Part shown: positions 46,300 to 59,000 of the stretch, in pieces | Position numbering within the stretch: the first letter of the stretch is position 1 | How the letters are laid out: each line of letters begins with the position of its first letter | Assembly (NCBI GenBank): GCA_036362985.1 | Contig: JAYGXS010000003.1 | Location: 71,570,704-71,634,703, forward strand | DNA length: 64,000 bases | Source: Ligula intestinalis | Lineage: Eukaryota > Platyhelminthes > Cestoda > Diphyllobothriidea > Diphyllobothriidae | Direction of reading: 5' to 3' | The notes under the pieces: model-generated | The model's database searches: none | Told to the model about the DNA's origin: nothing | What the model saw: only the letters and a program-made list of their open reading frames with translations | Program-made: the position numbers and the translations under genes

Positions 46300-47430
46300 T
46301 ACACTAATCAGCTACATGTTAGAATCATGGGAATGTATCGCACTTTTCCTTCTGCCTCATCAACAATCTTAAGGCTGTTAGTTTGAGATAGTCGCTCCAC
46401 TACCTAACTGGCTCACCAATTCAGATTAACTGTCTAGAAAACGGCTGGGTTTCCTTCTAGGGTACTAGATTTACTCGGGCCCCAAAAGATTTTTGCTTGC
46501 ACGTCGGGCAGGTCAGTCAGCCAAAAGAATTAAAAAACGTGGGAGGCATCGCACAATTTCGGCTCGACCTGCAGAACTTGGCCATGGGACCTTTTCAGCT
46601 GGAAACGAAGGCAGAAACTTTGCCTTTTGTCAAAAACTTGGTCTTGAGCGGTCGAGTCTGCAGGAAGGGCAAATAATTTTTCTTGCCGCTTTACGCACTC
46701 TTAAGCTGCCTGACCTGCACAAAACTTTTTGGTCCATTAAATTCCCATCTCAGAGGTAGCCTGTTTTCGGTGGGGGAGGGCCGGGTAACTTTCCTTCTTT
46801 AAAGTTTATAAGCCGTTAGATGATTGAAAAATAACTTTAATGGCATTGGCAAGGAACGTTTTTATATGTGAATACGCTCAGTTAAGCGGGCAAAATGCGC
46901 ATGACTGTCTTTCGTTCAAATTAACCGTTGCTTAACGAAGGTAGTTTAAGACTAGGTGGTTCTATTCATAGTGACACCGCTTTTTTTCTTTAAACCATGT
47001 GAGGAAGCAGCTACCGTTTCGTTTCATGCCTGCCCAGGAAGTCCGAACCAATTTTCTGATTTCCTAAGAGTAAAAAAGGCTGATTTACTTGATCCATGGT
47101 ATTCACAGTGGAAAAGAACTTACAATATAGGACAGTTAAAAACATATCACAAAGACATGGCTCAATTATCTCTTTACATTTCGGGGTACTATTAATGCTG
47201 TTTTATAAGATGTGTAGTCTATCGAAATTAAAATTTTTGCCGTTGTTTGAAGCATTTGTTCCCTCGTACGAATTTAAAGCAGGCACTAACGGCAAGATTG
47301 ATTAATATCAATACCTTTCATGACAGCTTCTCAGCTGCAACTTGTCACTGCATGGGGGAGATAATGAGAAGACATAGAACAGTTAGAAATTTAACAGAAT
47401 TAATGGCATAACAGCAAGGAATGGTGGTCA
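46300..47430. other. No recognisable gene
   Basis: An 88-codon plus-strand frame at 46493-46759 is GC-richer than its surroundings and starts MLARRAGQSAKRIKKRGRH; it resembles nothing I know. The remainder is AT-rich. Confidence 0.4.
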
Positions 47431-47845
47431 GTTTAAAAAATAATTGATAAAGGACAGTGCACTAAGTCAACCTATGGGAAGTAGTGGGTAGGAAAGTAAA
47501 CGAAAAACACTGGGGAATTAAATTAAGTATCCAATTACCAGGAAAATTGCAGGTTGACCACACGGTGAAGCTGCGCGCATAGGTCAGGTTTTCCCCGCCT
47601 TAGTAGGCAGCTTCCAAATAGCGCAGGATTCGGTTTGTTCGGACATACATACGGTGGGACATACATTCGGTTTAAATAATAATCAATAAGGACAGTCCAC
47701 TAAGTCAACGTATGGAAAGTAGTGGGTGAGGGAAGTAAACGAAAAACACTGGGGAATTAAATTAAATGACCAATTACCAGGGTAATTGGAGGTTGACCAC
47801 TTGGTCAAGCTGGTTGCATAGGTTGGGTTTCTCTCACCGTATGTA
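47431..47845 (+). repeat. Direct repeat of about 175 bp, two copies 238 bp apart
   Basis: Copy 1 is about 47431-47605 and copy 2 about 47669-47845. Shared blocks are GGACAGT.CACTAAGTCAAC, GTAAACGAAAAACACTGGGG, CCAATTACCAGG and GGTTGACCAC. The roughly 60 bases between copies include a small repeat (GGACATACATACGGTGGGACATACATTCGG in two halves). Confidence 0.8.
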
Positions 47846-48560
47846 TGCCTGTTTTTAATTTTGCCATTGTGCCGTTATTCACTTCTATGAATACTTTTTG
47901 TTTTTTTTTTTAAAGCAGATCTCATCCTTTCACCTCTGGTCTTTTTTGCTGTGCCGGCTTCTAATTAGTGCTTGGTTTATAGCGTGCAGGACTTATTTAT
48001 GGCGTGCAGAAACAACTGAAGTTCCAAAAAAATATTTCAGATTTTTTTTCCTTGCCTAAACACTGGGGGGAAAGTTCTAACTCCTTAACACTTTTTCTTC
48101 AGATTAAGCAGATGATTTTCGGAAAATAGAGGTAGCCATTGTGTTCAAACACTTTTTCTTACCTATCAGTTATTTCAAAATTTGCCTTTCACATCCAAAG
48201 CGATCTTCTTATGCATTTAATGTATTTTTTAGCATAATGGCGTAATCTACTGAAGAATAAGTCTTATTATTTGGTTTGATGGCACAGTTCAACTTTCTGA
48301 CCAGAATAAATCCAAAAGTGCTTTATCTATCGCCTTAACGAGGCTGAAACAGAGTATCCCCATTAGATTATTCAATAGGCTAAGGCTACAAAAATGCAAT
48401 TTTGCAATAGAACTCACTTTAGTGATTGTGTTCACCAATTGCCTGAAGGAGTCAGTACAGTGGCACTGACTTGCTTTTGATTAAGTTTATAATGGCCTTG
48501 GCCTGCATGACCATCTACTGCATTCCACTCTTGTTGATCATCCCATCCAAGCAAGGCATA
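47846..48560. other. No recognisable gene
   Basis: T- and A-rich runs, no open frame of note, no family match. Confidence 0.4.
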
Positions 48561-49549
48561 GAGTATACACCGTTGTTCATGCAATATTTCGACATATGCG
48601 AAAAAATTATATTCTTTCGCTAATCGGAATAGACTCCAGTGGTGATACTGATTATCGTATAGTCTATTCTGAAGTCATTTTAGTCAGTATAGGATGCCGG
48701 CTTTTTAACGAGCTTCGTTCCGACTCCTAGCAAAAGTATACATTTTGAAAACTGACTACTTATGTAGTATGTCTTTTTATCATTGATTTTGACTGCCTTT
48801 ATAAATTGACATTTATTTTATGGATAACGTGGATAAAAAATTATTTCTTGCACATAGTTGATAGCAAATTACGCCTTCTTTAAATTTTATACGTTAATGA
48901 AGGGTAGCTTTTGTTTTTAAAATGTGCCCAGTTGCTGAATAATTTTCGCACCTAGTCACTGTTATAATCGAATTCAAGGTTTAGAAATTGCGCACTGTGT
49001 ACATCTTGTTCAAGGAAAAGTACGTTTTCACCTACAGTCTGAAAATGAGGTTACATAGTATTCTCTACATATTGAAATAGATGTGAAACATATATTTGCA
49101 GTTTCGGTAGCGCTACTAAACCGAAAGATGCGATGTTTTATAAATTAATGCCTCACAGTTGTAGAAAAGCTCATAGTTAGCAACTTTTTTTAAACAGAAA
49201 GCTACTCTTTCTTCAAGTATAAAATTTAAAGAAGGCGTCATTTTCTATCAAATATGTACAAGAAATATTTTTTCGTCCATGTTTTCCATAGAATAAATTT
49301 GAATTTAGAAAAACAGGCAAAATCAATGAGAAAAAGGCATACTACTTAAGTAGTCAGTTTTTACAATAGATACTTTTTGCTAAGAGTCACAACGTAACTC
49401 GTTAAAAAGCCGGCATCCTTTACTGACTAAAATGACTTCAGAATAGAATACAGAATAATCAGTATCACAACTGGCGTCAAGTCCGATTCACCAAAGAGTA
49501 TTAGCCTTTCGCATAGGTCGAAATATTGCATGATGAACGGCGTCTACTG
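48561..49549. mobile_element. Family A copy A4, near full length
   Basis: The left tip GAGTATACACCGTTGTTCAT and right tip (reversed) CAGTAGACGCCGTTCATCAT are each flanked by TA (48559-48560 and 49550-49551). The subterminal block GCAATATTTCGACATATGCG occurs in both arms and differs from the other copies, marking a subfamily. GGATGCCGGCTTTTTAACGA is shared by both arms. There is no transposase frame. Confidence 0.85.
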
Positions 49550-49551
49550 TA

Positions 49552-52137
49552 TGTCCACCCAGCACGAAACACAGTTGATCTGCCAGTGATGAGGGTTGAA
49601 GCCGTTGCAAACAGCATAACTGCCTGGCGACTGACTTTTTCTAAAAAAAGGGTTAATATCAAAGGTAGGGAGCTTGGTACGGCAAGATTAGCGGACAAGC
49701 GCTTTTGCTCTCACTGAAGACACTTTCATTGCGCCATTTACTTTAATTTCATCTCTGAAATTGAGAGAAATGTCGGTGTCGACAATCCAGTCCATTCTTC
49801 GGGAATGTATCCGAAACTAGGTCTGAACCAGGATAAGTTATAGCAGTTTATCCGATTTTAAGAGAGAAGTGCGCTGTCAAAGCGTTTAATTCGTGCAAAG
49901 TCATCATACTGTGTCGTCACACTTAGTATTACTGTTTTATTTTACTTGGGGAATAGTATGGAATCCGGGCTGGCAATCATCGTTATCTGGTCCCAGCGTG
50001 TGCTCGCGTTTGTCTGCGTTGTTCTTGTTTTCATGTGTCAGGAATGTCTGAACACCGATCCAATAGGCTTATTAACTAAACAGAGTTCACCTGGTGGCTT
50101 GAGGTCCCGAAACGTATGACAACCTGCCAGGCCGATGCCGGTATATATATGTAAATATTTGGCGTCTAGCACCTTTAACAATTTCTGTCTGTTCTGTCGC
50201 ACGAACTGGTTTAAACCGGCCATCACATTTTCTCGTTTGTTTACCTATGCTTAGTACGGGTTGGTTTCACTGACTTAAAAATTCACAGGTACACCTTTCT
50301 TTTTCGACGAACCTTTCTTGCCCATATATTTAGAAGGCCCATGGTATGCATATTGCTGGTATGGTATCGCTACAACGGAGATAAACATATGTGTTTGGAA
50401 AACGAGAAGAGAGTTGTTACTAGAACCTTTGCACTTTCAGCTATGAGAGCCTGTGAAGCAACAGAAAGCTCCCATTATTTAAAAGTTTTTTTACCATATT
50501 CTCAGCACGGAATTTATCCTAATTTAGGTCATGTTACCAAATTGAGCCAATCAGGAATAAGGACAGCCACGAAAACGAAAGTATAAGGGAGAAAGGCAGG
50601 AGAGTGGGATGGGATGGGATTTTTAATTAACGTAGAACCTGGTGCTTCCTTTGCAACATGTCGTACGAAGCCGTTGTCAAGCTGGGCACCCCCACCTGTG
50701 CCTGAGAGTGGCCTGTCTCACTTGATTTTCGGTGTTTCTAGCAGGTGGGTACATCAAGTCGCGTCAACCACAGACAAGCCAGTAAGACGATTAAGGACAT
50801 AATTATCCAACAGTCATGATTTATGGGTATTCCTTCATCGTCCCACGATCTCGACTGCAGCGAAGTCTAGCTCATTACAATCTCCACGAAGCATATTATA
50901 TCTGCTGTACATGAGGTTCCAAATCTCCATTTAAAATTTCTGCAAAGCAGGAAACATGCTCTAATAAAAATTGCCTATAACTTTATGTTCGCTCGATATT
51001 GGCTTCTTATTGCTAGCAATCGTCCGACAGGCATCCCATTAGTTTTATATTGCAGTCAGTGTTCTGCTAAAGGTTGACCAAACTTCTGAAATGCGTTTTG
51101 ATTACGAAGGATTACTTACCTGAGGTTTTAATATTGATTAATGGGCAGTATATAAAATGACGGTTCAGACATATCAGCATGTTGGCTTCTCAAAGCACAA
51201 TTTTTGACGCCTAAAAGCCCACATTTGGTAGAATTTTACACCTCAATTTGTATATATTTTGCATTGATTTTTTTATCCTTTCATAAATTCAAATACCTGT
51301 ATAGAAAGCATACACAAAAATATGTTTTCGTATACTCATTTGCTTGCAAAGCATTTCTTTAACTTTTTTCCAACTTTACCTTTAACTTTAAAAAAGTGTC
51401 TAATTATGGGATATTTTATGACCGAACAATATCTACCCATATAACATTGCTGCTGTTCATTTGTTCAAACTGCTTATATAATACTCGTCAAAGTGTCGAC
51501 GTGCATTAAAACCCTAACGATCATTGAGTGGTGTCTGCCTAACGGCATAGAAGATAATACGTCTTCCTTTATACGTAAAATATATGCTTTTGGTATAAAA
51601 GCCCTTAAAGTAAATTAAATAGCAAACGAGGCTCATTGAGTAACTTTCAAAAACCTAAAGCTCTTCAACATAAATTGTAAATAAGACAAGAAGTGTTACC
51701 AAGTGAGTACAAATTGAGTTTTAAAAAATGCTTGAATTTATTGGGACATTTGAAAGTAATAATGCCGCAACCGTATTCATCAGCTTCATTAAAGTACACT
51801 TGAACTGATAGCGGCACTATGCCTCGTACGCTCATATTTTATTTAAGATACAACGTTTACTCTGAATTCATCTTTCTTGGTCTGCAGTTCTTTTTTCGCC
51901 TGCTTCGTTTCTTGTTGTCGGTTTTTGAGTTGAGTCAATAAATACTCGTTTAATCTCCAGCTAAACGCATTGCCGTAAATTACATTAGGTTTTCTACATC
52001 CATTTTAAGAACTCCCTCTCTCACAAAGTCGGTCACTGAGAGAATTTTCGCACTGGCATCAATAACGTTTAAGCGCTACATCTTCTCTGGTGCCACCGCT
52101 TTTTGAAAGAAAACTGCCCCCCGTACCTTAGTAGTCT
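49552..52137. other. No recognisable gene; possible very old family A fragment near 51.2 kb
   Basis: Around 51260-51430, TTCATAAATTCAAATACCTG and CATACACAAAAATATGTTTTC resemble the middle of a family A arm, but no tip or partner arm was found. Frames at 50341-50802 (up to 81 codons) are unassigned. Confidence 0.35.
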
Positions 52138-52280
52138 GTCATTTCTTGCGCACACCGTTTTTCTATTTTTCAAATTCCTTATTGAAATAAAAATACATCA
52201 TAGGATTTCTCTGTCAAGGCCCAAGGCAGAGCAGGACAGATGATTCGCGTTCGTGACCAGGTGAACGGTCATCAACGTTT
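52138..52280 (+). repeat. Direct repeat D, left copy, flanking B3
   Basis: It aligns closely with 53608-53750 (GTCATTTCTTG, AATTCCTTATTGAAATAAAA, TAGGATTTCTCTGTCAAGGC, CCAAGGCAGAG). Similarity is visibly higher than between the B copies, so the duplication is younger than the B family spread. Confidence 0.8.
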
Positions 52281-52299
52281 GTCCATGTCCTTTTGCTAT

Positions 52300-53587
52300 G
52301 GCAGAATTCTAGGATAAGTGGAAAGAAGTGGAAAATTCTCCCTTCCAAAACTGAAACTTTTTCTCCGAAGTTGCTCTAATGGAAATAAAGCCAGGTTTAA
52401 GGATTTTATTTTATTTTAAGAAACAGGCATTAACTTGAGCTTTAAAAATTTTGTTCAGCTAACCTGTGAAGTTTATGCACAAAATGCAGTAAAAAAATAT
52501 TTATCGCATTTGTTTTAAACTGTACCGCTCATCTTGCTGTTTAAAAAAAGTGTCCACATATTTCACCGCGAAGGTAATGTAAAGAATGCCTTGTTAAATG
52601 TAAGTCATGTAAAGGGAAAGTTCTTTGTAAACTATAAGTTTCCCTTATGAATTATTATAAACGGAACAGGCAGAAGAAAAATATTTATTTAGAAGAGGAC
52701 CACATATATGACCAGTTCATTTTTGCCTTCGCAAGCTTACAGCAGATCGTAGAATTAATCAGCTTATGCAAAAGATGATCCATTATAAAGAGGAAAGTAA
52801 ATTACTTCATCTCTATCCAATTTGGATCGTTTATTTTCAGGTAAATTACAGAAATTGTCAACAGTCTCTAATTTCATTGTGACATTTCGTTGTAAAGAGT
52901 TAATATACACAGAAATTCATTAGCTTAATAACTAATAAGAACAATTTTTAAAGAGGTAACATATTATGGAACGTTATCGATTAATCTTAAGAATAACAGT
53001 AATAGAATTCCGTTGTAGACATTATTTATTCTCGACCACATGGTTTACTGTTTTTAGGCGTTTCTGAATGTAAGCCATATGGCCGTATTCATATCAACTT
53101 TTATCCTAATCCAGTTTCTTATGGAAACTGCTCTTTAAATATATCTTATTTAAAAGGTTTTGATCTAAACTTCGAGCAGAAGCGGACTTTATGAATGACC
53201 ACATAAAGACACCCTTAACGATGAAACTTCTGCCGCATGAGCTTGGAAGATATTTAATAAATAGTTATCCACTAACGGTAATATGTAAAAAATATTTTGT
53301 AATAAAACATTTTTATTGTATAGATTCTGTTTTAACTAACAAGGAGATTTTAATTTATTGTTCTAATTTATAGCTACCTTCACATCTGCGGAAAATGGGG
53401 ATTATAGGGAAAATTTCGTTTTCCTTTACAAATACTTAGTACTCCTTATATTTATTTTAGCTTTAAATTTGCCCTAATGCTGTTTATTATTATCTCTTAG
53501 TTTTCGGAAGTGTCTTTACGCAAGTATGCGAGAAAGTATTACACATTTTCAAATTTTGGCAAGCTTATTGCAGCACTCACAATACTG
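52300..53587 (+). mobile_element. Family B copy B3
   Basis: Matches B1 through most of its length and B2 through the left part. The right end reads AATACTG, giving CAGTATTGTGAGTGCTGC on the reverse strand against CAGTTCTGCGAGTGCTAC in B1. This supports a real element end. The peptide-like left end of B1 and B2 is missing. Confidence 0.6.
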
Positions 53588-53607
53588 TGCTGCCAGCTGT
53601 TACAGCT

Positions 53608-53750
53608 GTCATTTCTTGTATACACCGTTTTGAAATTTTTCGAATTCCTTATTGAAATAAAAAGTAAATCGTAGGATTTCTCTGTCAAGGCCCAAGGCAG
53701 AGTGGGACAGATGAGTCCAGTTGGCGGCCAAGAGAACATTCATCAATGAG
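53608..53750 (+). repeat. Direct repeat D, right copy, flanking B3
   Basis: Starts about 20 bases after the B3 right end and matches 52138-52280. The pair could be short terminal repeats of a larger insertion or a local duplication. Confidence 0.8.
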
Positions 53751-53781
53751 TGTTAATATCCGCCGACCTAAACCGGGATGG

Positions 53782-53850
53782 TAACTAGCTCGTGGCGCAA
53801 TGGTAAGGGCGTTATCTTCTGAGCAAAAAGGTCGCAATTTCGAGGCTTGG
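53782..53850 (+). mobile_element. tRNA-derived SINE head
   Basis: CGTGGCGCAATGGTAAGG is a near-consensus A box, followed after about 20 bases by GGTCGCAATTTCGAGG, a B box with one extra or changed base. The usual SINE body was not found downstream. It belongs to a different head type from SINE-J. Confidence 0.6.
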
Positions 53851-54690
53851 GTGGGGCACCGCTTGCTCCTGGTTATGACTGTCTGACGACGGGTAATAAA
53901 TTGTATACTTCAAAAGAGTAAAGTATGCGGTCTAATTCGGCAATCATGATAAACGAGATTCAGTTGACCAGTTTGGGACATCTAAACTATTGTGAATTTT
54001 ACCTGTTTGCCTAAATCCTCCCCGAAAATATATTTTTTACCAGGTAACACGTTAATGAGTTTAAGCCTGAACAAACATTCCTTTATATTTGGGCAAATGC
54101 TTCTTTTAATAGCTGTCTTATATCAAGTTTGCGCGTTCATGCGTGCTGTCCTGTGCAATGGCAGTAATCTAAACTGGAAAAATGTGCCACAACAAATCCA
54201 AAAAATAATATTCTTTTCTGCGTAAATGTGGTAAAATAGCACTTAAATGGGCAGGTTATTCTTTTAAAAAATCAAAGTTCTTATTGAGTTGAAAAATTTA
54301 GATATGTAAATTTGCCTGAGTTCACATTTCAAAAATGTATATGTCAGAAGTAAACCATCATTTATTAAAACGTAACCCTGTTTTTCTGCCATTTGCGAAT
54401 ACTCCTTATATCATCGAAAAAAATTTCCGACTCTCAATGGATATTTTAACTTAACGACATAATCAGACATATAACATGGATTTTAGAAACGAAGCGCATA
54501 GTTAACTAACAGTTTTGGCAACATCTTTCTATTGATATGGCAATCATATTGTGTATCCACAATCGTAGAGTGGAACGTAAAACCAACAAACATAGCATAA
54601 ATGGCTCTAACATGCAGCAAAAAAGATTGTTCGTTTGCTAATGAATTTAAAAGCATCTTTTCCCAGATACAAATTTGATGGTTGCGTTTC
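53851..54690. other. No recognisable gene
   Basis: Frames of 77 (+) and 109 (-) codons occur, the latter (54483-54812) overlapping the 3' end of PLE-4. No domain was seen. Confidence 0.4.
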
Positions 54691-54713
54691 CAGCGGAATT
54701 TATTGGAATCATA

Positions 54714-54734
54714 AATTTCGATAGCGCTCATCAG
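54714..54734 (-). ncRNA. Hammerhead-ribozyme-like core at PLE-4 3' end
   Basis: The minus strand reads CTGATGAGCGCTATCGAAAT. Both core blocks (CTGATGA and CGAAA) are intact; the stem between them is imperfect (GC..TC). Confidence 0.5.
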
Positions 54735-54949
54735 TTGCGTCTTCTTGCTGCACAAAGTTAGTAACGGATGAGAACATACAAAATTGATATCATACAGAAA
54801 ACGTTGATACAAACAGCAAGGTCACAAGAAATGGCCAAGAAACAATCAATAACGTAGGAAAGTTAAGCGCCATGGGCAGTAAAAACGGGGTAAAAACGTC
54901 TAAGGCAAAACAGGGGATTGGTAAAAAGAATGTGTAGACAGGTAGCTGG

Positions 54950-55600
54950 TGTAACCACGGCAGAGTTAGATTCACCACATGCTCCAGTTGTTCACATTGG
55001 TCAGGTTTAAACCAATGTATGTAGACTGCCTCCAAATAACGTTAGGTACGAGTTGTTCGTGCCCGAACAAGTACTCAGAAGGTTGCCTGAGGGTCTATAG
55101 AATGGCCCGCGTCTAATAGGTGCTATGTAATGGAAGAATGAGGAGTTCTTTTCTCCTATTTTAATAGCCGATTCGGCAAGTGTCCCTTAGCTTTGGCTGC
55201 CAATTGCCTTTGTGTTCACCCTATGTACTTGCATCCACAAGTGCATGTTAATTCGTAAACATAACATGAGGTGGCGAACAATGGCAAGGCGTCCTCCGCA
55301 ATTGGAATCGGAAGGTTCTTTGTCGAGTTACAAATTATGAGCTCTGCAGCAAAGTAAAACCTTATAATGGTGTTGAGTAAGCGTCTCTTGATTTTTTTTT
55401 AAGATTTTGTTACTCTTACAGAACAGGAATATATAAACGAGCCTTTTTGGAACTAACTTTTGCATAGCTTTTTTGCCGTATGGGTTTGTTATACTTATCA
55501 GTATACTGAGCTGGGTAACCACGCTTGAGTAGAGTTTCCTCGAGGCTGGCAATTTCTGCATGCAGTATTTTTCGGCAAATTTAAACCATTGGAAAACACA
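54950..55600 (-). pseudogene. PLE-4 linker and GIY-YIG nuclease relic
   Basis: The nuclease core keeps both landmark strands (VYEL as the GIY strand and KYIG) with a Cys-Gly-Cys loop typical of PLE nucleases, plus the HLPNR helix and LLDAGHSIDP. The C-terminal EAVY glutamate is present. At least four stops interrupt it. The upstream ASLEETLLKRGYP matches the conserved end of the RT-nuclease linker. Confidence 0.75.
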
Positions 55601-56070
55601 TTAATTTTTTAATGACTTTACTTTGAAAACAATATACGTTTTGTGGGTATATTTCAGCAAAGCACCGTGCCAGTCTTCAAAATGATTCGCATCTTTTGAT
55701 GGGTATTTAATTTTACCTCCAACAGTCATTCATTTTAAAAGGACACCAAAAACCCAACACGTCAGTAACTGCTTCCAAGAAAGGCTACGTTTTGTGATTC
55801 TTATGGACACAGCGTATGAACTTATGATTTTGGATAATCAACGCAAAAAAAACAGTTAAACCTAAATTATTTGGTAGCATCTCAAGGCCACTGAACTCAA
55901 CTCATTATCAAAACCCACGCAAAGGGTTCCTTCAAATTCGATGCTTATGATGTCGTTTGCCACCACTGCACTTGAATTTGTCTGTCACTAGGTGGCCTGT
56001 AAAAAGGTTTAGTTCTGCGCCACCCTACAGGCATATTTTAGAAAAATCTTCTGAACCTCAGTCCACTGCA

Positions 56071-59000
56071 ATCAAAGCAATACAGAAACAACAATAATTG
56101 CGCCATTTTCTTTACAACCACTCTGAATTTTATATTCGTACTGTTGGTTGTTGTCTGACCAATGGCCAGGCTTGAGTTGATTTAAAGCTTACATTTACTA
56201 ATTTGGTGTAATTTTTACATTTTCGGCATTTTTGATTTGCTAAAAAATTGTACTTCGTAACAACTTTTTATATTTGTGTCATTTTTCATTTAATTTCAAC
56301 TCTTTCATTAGTAATAAGGAATTTTGGCCGACTCCTTTGCGGCAGTTTCCAAATTACTGGAGATAAGCCATAAATGAATGCGTCTTTCATGTCTGTGGTC
56401 GCGTTAAGTAAAAAGGAGCTCACTCCGAGTCCACATATTTTCCAAAAAATATTTTTCAAACTTAATATTACGTGATAGCCATTTCCCTTAATTCGCTTAG
56501 AAATCCCTTCTTCCGAAAAGCAACCAAGCATGGCTTCCTCAGTTCACCATTTGCGTTACAATTGTAATCGCTGAAAGGTGCTGTGCGAAACACTTTTGCA
56601 GAAACATCGGGCCTGGTAGTCATGGTTTATTTAAAAATAAATAATTGCTATCCATAGGAAAAAGTAACCAGAGGTAACACTCTGCGTCTTCTATTTATCT
56701 AATGTAAAAACATTTGGTATCTCTAGGCTAGACCTAAAAAAATTTCCCTGAGCAAATTCCAACACACTGCACGACTCCGAGTCGCGTACATTACCCTTCG
56801 CACAATGCTTGATTCTATTTTCGGCGCACTTAAGCTCAAAGGGCCACCAAGGTTTAAGCGTTTTCTTTCAGACATCATTTTTTACTTTTGGGAAAATTGC
56901 TCCTTAGGGATGTTGTGATTTATGTGTGGATTCTCGCCTTCTTACTGCAATTGCAGTTACCTGAAAGACGAAATCATTTTCTAGAGTCTTCGTGTAATGC
57001 AGTGTGCCTTTCATACATAAATAACTAGTCGTTATTTTAAGGAATGTGGTTGTTTCCAATGTTATTGAAAATGATTAAGTGGACGAAAGTGCGTATGCAA
57101 GTGTACACTGCATGCCGAAACTTTTAGGATGAGCATCGAACGTTTAAGCCGATAATATGAATGATTAAACTCATTGTTAGCAATTCAAAATCGGCCAAAA
57201 TAAGAAAGGTCAGTTACCATTCGTTTAGCTAAGAAACGAAAGTTGCTGGGACTTTTATTTTCCTCAGTATTCGCTATTTCCGCTGAAAGGTTTAGATCAA
57301 TCAAAGTTTTAGAGGAAATCAGCAGGGAAATCCCAACCACAATCTTTGAGCTCGCCGTACCTGACGCTAACAGTTTGCGTACATAAAGCACGAACTTTTC
57401 CAGTGTTACTTCAGATGATCTAGGAAATTTTCAAAGCCAAGATAATTATATTGAAGCAAAAGAAAGCTGAATTGCAAAATTATCTTAAATTTGGTTATTA
57501 TCTACTATGCCTTTTCAACGAAAGCCTTTGGAAAGACGTGTGGAATGCGAAGCTAGCCTTTAAGGGAGAAAGCATATGATTTTCTGCTTAAAATTATCAA
57601 TTGACGCATGGATCATGAAAATGGCTAGTTCATAATTAATTCGGCCGATTTGCTATATGCAACATTCAGAGGATTATATTTATTGTCCCGGGTGCTGTAA
57701 ATGTCGGTTCACCGATTTAGATAGAGTTTGAAATAAGACTCTGTCTACTTAAATTTTAAAATAGGTTCAAGCATGGATGCGTAATTTAAGGCGAATAAAA
57801 CTCCAGTACCAGCGGTTGCGTCTTCTTTTTCCTTTTATGTTTTATCCTCTGCGCACGTGCCCCAGGTCTTCATCTCGTATGATAGCATTTCCGTAATTCT
57901 ATTACTCTGATCTACTAAGACATCGATTCGATTTTTTTAAAACTTTATATAACGTGATTTCCGATAAATATAAGGAATACTTACCACCAGAAGGTTTTCC
58001 CTTAATACATTTTAACTCTGTATTTTAAATGGAAACAAAATCCTTCCTCAAGACAAACTTCTAACAAGCAATTATAATGCATATGTGATAACTAGTGGCC
58101 TCACGGTCGATTAGATGCTGGGCAAACACTGTGCAAATGCTAAATTTATAGCTTTCTTATTGAATAAAATATCGTTATGGGCGGGGAGTTCTCGTCAATG
58201 AAATATTCTTAAACATATATTTTTAAAAATATACAGATTACGTAACAAGCGTTAGTGCGTCACATGCGAAGCGTATCAGAAACAGTAATCGACGGTATGC
58301 TAAGTGGTTTTAGGCGGTTAAAATATCAAAACATAACTAGCAAAGGCCTTTTAAACGAGGATAGTTAACATTTATGGCAAATTGTTTTGAATTAGTTTAG
58401 GTCTATGTTGTTGCTGCATTTCACGCTTCCTCTACGGTTCGTTTACCAATGTGGAGCAGTTCAGTGTCGCATTGTTTAATTAAAAAGCGCTTTTATTTTT
58501 AGATCACAAAGGCTTTGTAAAAAGATTTTTTCCCTTCTTTCACTGGGTGCTAATTTTAGACGAGGGATATAATTTAATGGTGAGGACGAAAACGTACATC
58601 ACTGAAGTTTTCGCAAATTCTAAAATATTTATTTGCCTGTTTAAGTATACAGAATAAATTCGGTGAGGGATTGTGCTTGGCATTCTGGGGTAACGTTGAA
58701 ATAATAATCTGAAAATCAGACAACTTATTTTCATAGTATGGCGACGTTCAGTGAAAATTGTCTAGACTGCTAACAGATTCGTGGTTTATCAGCTTCAGAC
58801 GCGCTTCAAACTCATGACATATTTAATAGTAAACAGATGAAGGGTACTCTTTAGCAGGAACTTTACTAAAACTGGTACATTATCTCCAACTAATGACTTG
58901 TTCAAATCTAAAGGAAGTAGTTGTCCACGCTGTATTTTAGACTTTTTACGTAACTCAACCTTTTAATTGAAAGACCTTTAACATCCAGCAGTCAGACGTC

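Larger units (their letters stand above)
54700..56070 (-). mobile_element. Penelope-like element, most complete copy (PLE-4)
   Basis: Read downward on the minus strand: a possible RT-domain end (PFLEA.. near 55770), then ICRKILHAEIASLEETLLKR followed by GYPAQYTDKY (55500-55600). Next comes the linker, then the GIY-YIG nuclease with YELTCTCGCKYIG, a stop, and TQRQLAAKAKGHLPNR (about 55140-55250). It ends EAVYIHWFKPDQCEQLEHVV and NLTLPW. A 3' untranslated part and a hammerhead-like core close the element. Multiple stops and frame changes make it dead. The upper limit near 56070 is uncertain. PLE-5 is the same subfamily. Confidence 0.8.

Noticed and set aside
51060..51600. Full family A copy
   Set aside because: Only middle-of-arm resemblance; no tips, no inverted partner and no TA flanks could be placed.
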